Positions 57,671 to 64,000 of a DNA stretch of 64,000 nt are shown piece by piece; the stretch's first letter is position 1; each line of letters begins with the position of its first letter. Position numbers and translations under genes: made by a program. The notes beneath the pieces were generated by a model. It was not told the DNA's origin. It did no database searches and saw nothing but the letters and a program-made list of their open reading frames with translations. Origin of the DNA: Triangularia verruculosa (Eukaryota > Ascomycota > Sordariomycetes > Sordariales > Podosporaceae); the NCBI GenBank assembly GCA_033296885.1, contig MU863905.1:62001-126000 (forward strand), in the 5' to 3' direction.

Positions 57671-59286
57671 TGGAAAACGAGGCTTGGTTCGGAATTTTAT
57701 TTATTCAGTACCTTTTAACACCACTGAGACAGCAACAGATCGCTTGTTTAGTTATTGTCCAGCTTGGTGTGTATTCACATGTCAACATTCAATATTGTTG
57801 GGAGAAGACTAATAATGGTGCCACATATGGCCCTGTCACCCTATGATACTGGTAAAGGAGGCACGTCCTGGACTAAAAAACTGGCACTGCAGATAGGAAT
57901 ATAGCATTGAAAGATAGTTAATAAGCTTTAAAAGATAGTCAATAGGCCTTGAAAGATAGTTAATAGGCCTTAAAAATACTAAGAATACATTAAAAGATAC
58001 TTTTAACGTGTTAAAAGATAGTAATAGGCCTTAAGAAGATAGTTAATATGCCTTTTATATTATTCTAAGGTGTGATCCTGGTTTGCAGTACCAATTATTT
58101 TGTCTACGGCGTGGGAGGCTGGGAAGAGAGGCCGCCAAGATATACAAACCGAGAGCCAACAACAGGGCCGGTTGCCAAGATACAACCGGACACGGAGCAC
58201 TCCACGATTCCGCGATATAGATCAAAGATCCATTCTTCCCGCCAGGAGCCGCTGCTTTGGAAACGGAGTTTCACACAATGAGGGGAAGAGGAGCAGTCGC
58301 ACACGCGGCAATCGATGCATGCATCGCCGTTGCTGGGCCAGAGAGAATAAAAGAGCTGAGAGCTGCCAGGGCTGTCAAGGGGGGGCGCACGGCTTATCGA
58401 AGCATTGAACCAATGGCGCTAACGGATTGTAGCTTCAACAGAAAAAAAGAAGGTGGCGTGTGTCCCGGCCAACCGACCCTGTCGCTACCTGTCGATTCGA
58501 CATCCATGTAGCAGATCACAAAATGTCTTGCGTGGACACTGTGGACTTGAGGAGCTGGCGGTAAGCTCGGCGCATGGCTATGGAGACAGACAGGAATCGG
58601 GTGGATGAGAAGGCCTTTCTTTTGGAGCAGATGTTTCGGACTGCGGAAGACAAAGAGGAATTCAGCACCGTTGTGGGGGGACAACGAACAAAAGGAGCTT
58701 GGGCCGGTTTGCCACCAAGAACTGCCGTCATTGCCCCACTTTTAAGCTGTGCGACCAGCTCGATGATGCTCCTGCTTCCTTCTGGGCACACCCTGGGCAC
58801 ACCATCAAGAGCGTCGTATGGGCTCTTTTTTTTTTGTTGATCATATGTGACGGACGGTTTCTTAATAATATCGCCCGTCTTCCTACCCTCCATTTTTTGT
58901 TTGATCGATTTTATTGCGAGCTAGCCAGCCTAAAAACCGAACCATCCCCCCCAGTGCCCCTCCAGGCCTGTGGACTTTTCTCTCGTTCTTCCCACACGCA
59001 CACCTTCAAAACCACACCATACATCATCCGTGCAGAAAGTGACGACTCGCTTTTTTGGGGCATTTCCACCAAACATAGTCAACGGTCCGCCTACAAGACC
59101 AGAGCTATCCCACGAGTCGTATTATCTTCTCTCAGCCCATACTAGAAAAGCTACACCTACCTATAGCTAGCTGTGTTCTCGTCGCGTCACATATCGCAAC
59201 CATCAGTTTCATCCCACCTACATACATACTTTCTCGACGACACACCCGACGACACCTACAATTGCCAAAAAAAGTAATTCGCCAAT
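57671..59286. other. intergenic region with MITE-like copy 3
   Basis: 3' flank of the PNGase A gene, the element at 57862-58113, and the leader of the MARVEL gene (CA-rich near 59190-59280). Frames up to 148 codons overlap on both strands without domains. Confidence 0.6.
57862..58113 (+). mobile_element. MITE-like element, copy 3 (intact, with 5-bp flank duplication)
   Basis: A 252-bp element. The left end begins CACGTCCTGGACTAAAAAAC; the right end, read in reverse complement, begins CACGCCGTAGACAAAATAAT; 23 of 31 positions match. GGAGG occurs immediately outside both ends (57857-57861 and 58114-58118), as expected for a target-site duplication. The interior holds TTAAAAGATAGTTAATAGGCC-like units in the same order as copy 1, including a shared AAGAATAC..TA.AAGATAC block. 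Non-coding. Confidence 0.87.
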
Positions 59287-59793
59287 ATGCAGAAAACGCC
59301 GCTCTACTTGCGCTCAGCGCAGCTACTCTTCATTCTCATCACCACGGCCCTGATTGGCAATGTGATTGCTACCAACGTCTCTGCCGCCGGGTCGGCCACA
59401 GCCGCCATCAACTTCACCATGTTTGTGTTGGTCCTCACCTGGCTCGCCGCCCTCTACGGCCTCATTTCCACCGTCGTCGAGCGCCTCGCCTACCCCGTCG
59501 GTCTTCTCGCCCTCGACGCCGCCGCCACGCTCTTCACCTTCATTGCCGCCGTAGTCCTGGCTGCCAAGCTGACGGTCGTCAACTGCGCCGACCCGGGCGA
59601 CAAGGCCGCCGACTGGATTGCCTACGGCAGCGCCGATGACACAAAGCGGTGCAGGCAGATCCAAGCGTCAACCGTCTTCATGTGGTTCTTGTTCCCGCTG
59701 TTCACGGCGGTGCTGGTGTTGAGCCTCATGGGCTTCCGAAGGGGGGGTGGTAGTGTGAGGACTGGTCCGACTATGAGCCAGATTGGGGTATAA
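59287..59793 (+). CDS. MARVEL-domain membrane protein
   Basis: A single exon of 168 residues. Four hydrophobic segments are visible: about 9-30 (AQLLFILITTALIGNVIA), 42-64 (FTMFVLVLTWLAALYGLIST), 72-98 (VGLLALDAAATLFTFIAAVVLAAKL) and 132-152 (VFMWFLFPLFTAVLVLSL). Two Cys (CADPGD and KRCRQIQ) lie in the loop between segments 3 and 4, as in Nce102/Fhn1-type and other fungal MARVEL proteins. These sit in plasma-membrane eisosome or related domains. The leader is CA-rich, suggesting good expression. It converges with MIM2. This is the second MARVEL-type gene in the window, not closely similar to the first. Confidence 0.9.
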   Translation: MQKTPLYLRSAQLLFILITTALIGNVIATNVSAAGSATAAINFTMFVLVLTWLAALYGLISTVVERLAYPVGLLALDAAATLFTFIAAVVLAAKLTVVNCADPGDKAADWIAYGSADDTKRCRQIQASTVFMWFLFPLFTAVLVLSLMGFRRGGGSVRTGPTMSQIGV

Positions 59794-60368
59794 GTTTGCG
59801 CTGACATCTTGGCTCCGCTGCGCGCGTTGAGGCCCTCTGACCACGGTTCGAGACCATGAAAAGCGCGAAAGTATATTATGATGACCGTTGTAAGAGGAGG
59901 AAAGAAAACGTAATGAGAAATAATGACTGCCCATGGGAGAGCTACGAAAAAGGATGGGATTCCCTACAACTCGTAATGATATCAGATGACGGGAATGCAG
60001 GTCGGGGCTATTAATGAACGGATGGTTGGGTATATGGCTTGGGAGGAGGATTCTTTCTTGGACTGGTAAATATTTTGTGCTTTCGTTGGGTGAAGGAAGA
60101 GCCCCTGGAGTTGTACACATCACAATAGCAACACCGGTCGACACGTCGACTTGAATACCAACAGTTTTTGTATTACCTGTCCATTCAACGGCAATATCAG
60201 ATGCCTTGGATGTACTTGTTCCCCCATATTTTGTGCCGTGTGTATACAAATCCCAAATAACGCCATGAACGCTTCGCGGGGCCACCCCTTATATAATGAT
60301 TCTAGCCAGTCGTCCAAAAGAGTATGTACTGTTTAATATGGCTCTTCCCAGCCAGTGAAACCGCCCAG
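59794..60368. other. convergent 3' flanks
   Basis: 3' UTRs of the MARVEL gene (+) and MIM2 (-). A GGTTCGAGACC string at 59843 resembles a tRNA B box but has no cloverleaf context. Nothing else supported. Confidence 0.6.
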
Positions 60369-60762
60369 TCATAATGATGACGCTGCTTGTACAGCTCCGA
60401 CAACCGCGAATTCTCTCTTATTTGTCCACCGAATCTCGACGTTGTGCATCCATTCCATATACCGCGCCCAGCCTGAGAAGGTCTGTGTTAGCATGATACC
60501 ACTTGAGGGACCGAAAAGAGGCATAGCATAGCATACTCCAGTAGGCGAACTTGCGGCCGAAATATTTGCCAGCGAATGGCATAATAATCATTGTCAGCAG
60601 CAGCTGTAGTTGCTCCAAGCTTGTCTCCCACTCTCTCTGTGCATCCGACTCGTCCTCGGAATCGAGGATGCTGCTGGAAATGGATGGGAGGGAATCAACA
60701 TCGTCGTTGTCTGAGGAAGGGGCCATGTCGGAGATGACGAAGGAATCCGAGGTGCTCCCCAT
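60369..60762 (-). CDS. MIM2: mitochondrial import protein Mim2
   Basis: Exons 60762-60537 and 60472-60369 (GTATGC donor, CTAAC branch site, CAG acceptor) give 109 residues. Mim2 works with Mim1 in the outer mitochondrial membrane to insert helical proteins, including TOM subunits. Visible are an acidic, Ser-rich N-terminus (MAPSSDNDDVDSLPS, ILDSEDESDAQREWE), then the hydrophobic core LEQLQLLLTMIIMPFAGKYF followed by GRKFAYWSWARYMEW, completed only by splicing. This GR..AY.SW.R signature, acidic-then-membrane plan and length fit the Mim2 family. The first ATG is at 60762; the frame upstream has only GTG. The C-terminus is basic and short. Assignment is from memory of the family pattern. Confidence 0.85.
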
Positions 60763-61509
60763 CGTGAAGTTCGAGGCCACAGCCGTGAACTTGTAAGAAT
60801 AGCGCGACGAGGTGGGGAGGGGAGGGGGGTAGGACGTGGCCTAGGGGTACGTCACGATCGATGTACGACGGGCTCGCTATTGTAGTTTCACGGGCTCCCA
60901 AAATAGTGAATTGGACTCCGGGGGGCTGTCGTGGAATCGAGGGAACCCTCTTGTCGCTATTGTAAAGTGTCTAAGCTCGCGGTGCCGGCACAGTGGTGAA
61001 TGGAGAGCAGTGAAGCATGCCCGGAGCAGTCCCGCAACCCTTCACTTGTCGGCGGCAGCTTTGGGCCAGGCGAACTCGGACCCGCCTGTAACGGGTTGGG
61101 GTGTTGGGCACTGTCTCGCACTGTCCCCTCACCACCCGCAAGGCCGCAGAAAAGGCTTATCGTTATCGGCAGCTGGCGGTGCTCTAGTGTAGGAGCAAAA
61201 ACTCCCCCGCTTGTCAGGTGACCGAGGGCCTGAGTCACAGTGAGTGAATCCAACGTCATGAAGGTGCCAAGTCAAGTGGTAGGCGGCCATCTCTACTCAG
61301 AAACCACACTTAAATCTGCTACCCGAGAAAAGGCAGTAGAAAGCAACCAGGCAAAAAGACGGGCTGTTGTGAAGCCACAAGTTGTTGCACCCCACGAACC
61401 AGCGAACCAACGCATCCCGATCCCTCACCTTCACTAGCGAAAAAAAGCGGTGGAGAGTCAAGGAACATCTTCGAGAAAACCAAGAACCCTGTGGCATCCG
61501 TGGCCAAAC
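60763..61509. promoter_or_regulatory. divergent promoter between MIM2 and eIF2-beta
   Basis: About 750 bp separates the divergent start codons of a mitochondrial import gene and a translation initiation gene. No TATA box or named motif is clear to me. No gene is supported inside. Confidence 0.5.
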
Positions 61510-62942
61510 ATGAGCACTGAAGTAAGTTCTACATCGATCCTAGCCTTCACCTCCCGCAGTCAAGTCCAGTTTCCCCTCATCAAATCCGACCACTCTCTGT
61601 CCCGGTACAAGTCATTCCAGTAAATTCACTGCCCCTCCAAGACAACCCGCCCTACTTTTTTTATTTCCCTTTGCGCCACCCGAAAGCCTACCCACCCCTC
61701 CGTCCTCCCCTTGTCCCTTTGACCGTTGACTCTTCCTTTGACACCAACCCAACAATCGTCCGCACCCTCCGGAAATTTTAGTTCCGAAGCGACTTGCGAA
61801 CCCAACACCGTGACTCAAACAGCATCACTAACATCGTTAGGAACCCTCTCTCCAACGACGTGCCTCGCGCAAATCAGTTGCCTTTACCGACGAGAAGCTT
61901 GTAGTCGACGCCGACGGCAGTGTAACCATGGTTGCTTCCCCGAACGACGATAAAGAGACAGCCATGTCGCATACTCCTCGTACGCCGCCTCTTTCCGCCG
62001 CTCTCGGAGCCTTTACTGATGCTGCGTCTCAAGCACTTGCCGCCGCTCCCGCTGAGGATGCCGATGGGCTCGATCTCAGCCTGCTGAAGAAGAAGAAGAA
62101 GAAGGTCAAGGTTGAGACCGCCGAGGGTGACGACGAAGCCCCCGCCGCCGCCGAGGAGGGTATCGATCTCTCGCTCAAGAAAAAGAAGAAGAAGAAGGTC
62201 GCCAAGGATGACGACGATTTCGCCAAGAAACTCGAGAAGCTCAACATCGAGGGCAAGGAGGGCGAAGATGACGCCGCCGAGTCCGAGGAGCAGGAGGGTG
62301 ACTGGGAGAAGGGTACCGGCATCTGGCAGCACAACGAGTCAAAGACCGCCAACTACAGCCCTCTCCTCGGCAGGTTTTTTGCCCTCCTGTCACAGAAGAA
62401 CCCCGACCATGCCTCGACTGGCACCCGCTCCTACAAGATTCCTCCTCCCCAGTGCTTGCGCGAAGGCAACAAGAAGACCATTTTCGCCAACCTTGCCGAG
62501 ATTTGCAAGCGCATGAAGCGTGCCGACGAGCACGTCACAGCCTACCTCTTCGCCGAGTTGGGTACCAGCGGTTCCGTCGACGGTTCCAGGCGGTTGGTCA
62601 TCAAGGGTCGTTTCCAGCAGAAGCAAATCGAGAACGTTCTTCGCACGTATATTATAGGTCTGTTAATCCCGTTTCTGTAGCCATCTCTTCCATCAGTTAC
62701 TGACACTTGGATCTCAGAATATGTTACCTGCAAGACTTGCCGTTCCCCCAACACCGAGCTGTCCAAGGGCGAGAATCGTCTTTAGTATGTTCACCTGTTG
62801 TGTCCATCCGTGTCAAAGTCAGTGCGCTAACCATCGCTCCAGCTTCATTACCTGCAACTCTTGCGGCTCTCGTCGTTCCGTCCAGGCCATCAAGACTGGT
62901 TTCTCCGCCCAGGTCGGCAAAAGAAGGAAGAACAAGGCCTAA
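61510..62942 (+). CDS. SUI3: translation initiation factor eIF2, beta subunit
   Basis: Exons 61510-61521, 61841-62657, 62718-62784 and 62843-62942 give 331 residues. eIF2-beta is part of the GTP-binding complex that brings initiator tRNA to the 40S subunit, and it contacts eIF5 and eIF2B through lysine blocks. Visible are two Lys-rich blocks (LKKKKKKVKV and LKKKKKKKVAK; yeast has three), the central domain (IPPPQCLREGNKKTIFANL, CKRMKRADEHVTAYLFAELG, RRLVIKGRFQQKQIENVLR), and a C2-C2 zinc ribbon, CKTC ... CNSC, split by intron 3. The first exon encodes only MSTE; the 319-nt intron ends at CTAACATCGTTAG. The joined N-terminus RRASRKSVAFTDEKLVVD matches the RKSVAF start of fungal relatives. A start at the internal ATG 61928 would lose this block. 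Confidence 0.94.
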
Positions 62943-64000
62943 ATGGCGTGATTTCCTGTTACAGCATTGGCTTTTGCTTCAGTCGGTTTTTTGGGTCGGG
63001 AATTACAAAAGTAACGACGGCGGGGTTTCTTTTCTAATGGGTATTCGTATTGCTCGGTAGAGGGAAGTCTTTTTTTTTGCAGCGCTGCTTCTGGTCAATG
63101 ATTCTCTCATTATTTGAATCGTTTGACCTCATCTCGGCGTTTGTTGAAAAAGGTAGATTGCTCGACCAAAGGCTTCCCCACACCCAGAACTTCCTTTTCT
63201 GCCTCCCGGTCTGGTGGTTGACGGTGGGCAAAACGGCATGGGAATGACGACTGTAACGACGAACATAAAGATGGGAGGGGAGCTGGGGGCGGTAAACGAA
63301 CTGACGATGCATCTGACGGGTTAGAGGGAAGGTTGGGTGGTTCATATGAATGCAACTTTGTCTAGCATCTTTCTTAACCTAGATTGAGCGCGTTAGTTTG
63401 CTGCCGAGTACAAAAAGAGGCGAACTGAACATGAGAAGAGAGGGGACCTGGTGTTTCTGCTGAGATCTTGAACAAACGTGAGTGGTGATGTTATCTGATT
63501 ACGCCTCCAGACCATCCGTCGGTCGGAAGCCAGGGGGCAACCCGCCCTTTCCCATACCAGAAAGGAAAGAAAAAAAAAAGAGAAGTAGAAGGGGAAGAGA
63601 GAAATGGGTTTGGTTAGAATGACTGAGAGAAAAAGTTGATAGTCGTGTTGTCTTCAACGCATTGTGAGTCATCCTATTGATGCACCCCCATTACCCACTC
63701 GACAAACAATACGATGGCGAACAACAATAAGATAAGTCGATCGAATCTTATGCGTTCATGTCAACAACTTTTTTCCGCCTACGGAGAGAGTAGTAGTAAT
63801 TCGGGAGACGACGGTAACGGTCGATCATAATACTGTCACCATGTTTAGAAGCTACGTCGTCAAGACTTGACAGCAACACTTTTCACATACTTCTTCGACA
63901 GCATGGGATGGAGGTCGTCATCGTGGCGGCCTTGGACACACATATTTCACCCTCGACTCCTCTTAAACCGTTCAATTTAAATGGTTGTTTGCTGAATTGA
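62943..64000. other. 3' flank of eIF2-beta and window end
   Basis: About 1.06 kb with short overlapping frames on both strands and no recognisable domain. A gene may begin or end beyond 64000, but nothing here supports one. Confidence 0.55.

Noticed and set aside
59843..59853. GGTTCGAGACC string like a tRNA B box
   Set aside because: No A box at the right distance, a mismatched T stem and no pairing for an acceptor stem.

Overview
The window is nuclear DNA of a filamentous ascomycete, most likely a sordariomycete near the Sordariales. The support is: short introns (about 50-160 nt) with GTRNGT donors and CTAAC/CTGAC-like branch sites, coding sequence richer in G+C than the spacers, CT-rich leaders, and fungal families such as ATG5, ORM, a Sln1-type hybrid histidine kinase, Mim2, a Zn2Cys6 regulator and an eIF2-beta. 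Species and chromosome cannot be fixed from sequence alone. I support 19 protein-coding genes, mostly with full exon structures that close in frame. I found no tRNA, rRNA or CRISPR.

Layout. 1-6.8 kb: the 3' end of a HAM1-like protein, a four-helix MARVEL-like membrane protein, a repeat protein with five 22-residue units, and a nuclear-type protein of unknown role. 6.8-11.9 kb: about 5 kb without a convincing gene, ending in the leader of a large Zn2Cys6 transcription factor (11.9-15.9 kb). 17.0-18.1 kb: ATG5 on the minus strand, with a small inverted-repeat element just upstream. 20.3-24.6 kb: a 1385-residue low-complexity protein with repeated DF(I/L)..GPP motifs. 28.0-32.4 kb: a secreted, probably GPI-anchored repeat protein interrupted by a 97-base assembly gap. 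33.2-46.6 kb: ORM, a five-zinc-knuckle AIR1/2-like protein, an F-box-like protein and the Sln1-type kinase. 47.7-51.3 kb: an AIM24-family protein and a mitochondrial DUF1279 protein. 53.6-62.9 kb: a small unknown protein, a PNGase A-type membrane-anchored amidase, a second MARVEL protein, MIM2 and eIF2-beta.

The genes do not form one pathway. They are an ordinary eukaryotic mixture: autophagy, sphingolipid control, RNA surveillance, osmosensing, mitochondrial outer-membrane import, translation and the cell surface. The window does hold one structure that standard gene annotation would miss: a family of 250-313 bp non-coding elements with about 31-bp terminal inverted repeats and an internal (A)AAGGCCTTAAAAGATAG-type tandem array. 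There are two intact copies (18250-18562 and 57862-58113) and one truncated inverted copy (about 54660-54930). One intact copy has a 5-bp direct flank duplication. This looks like a MITE family; one copy lies in the ATG5 promoter and two bracket the PNGase A gene.
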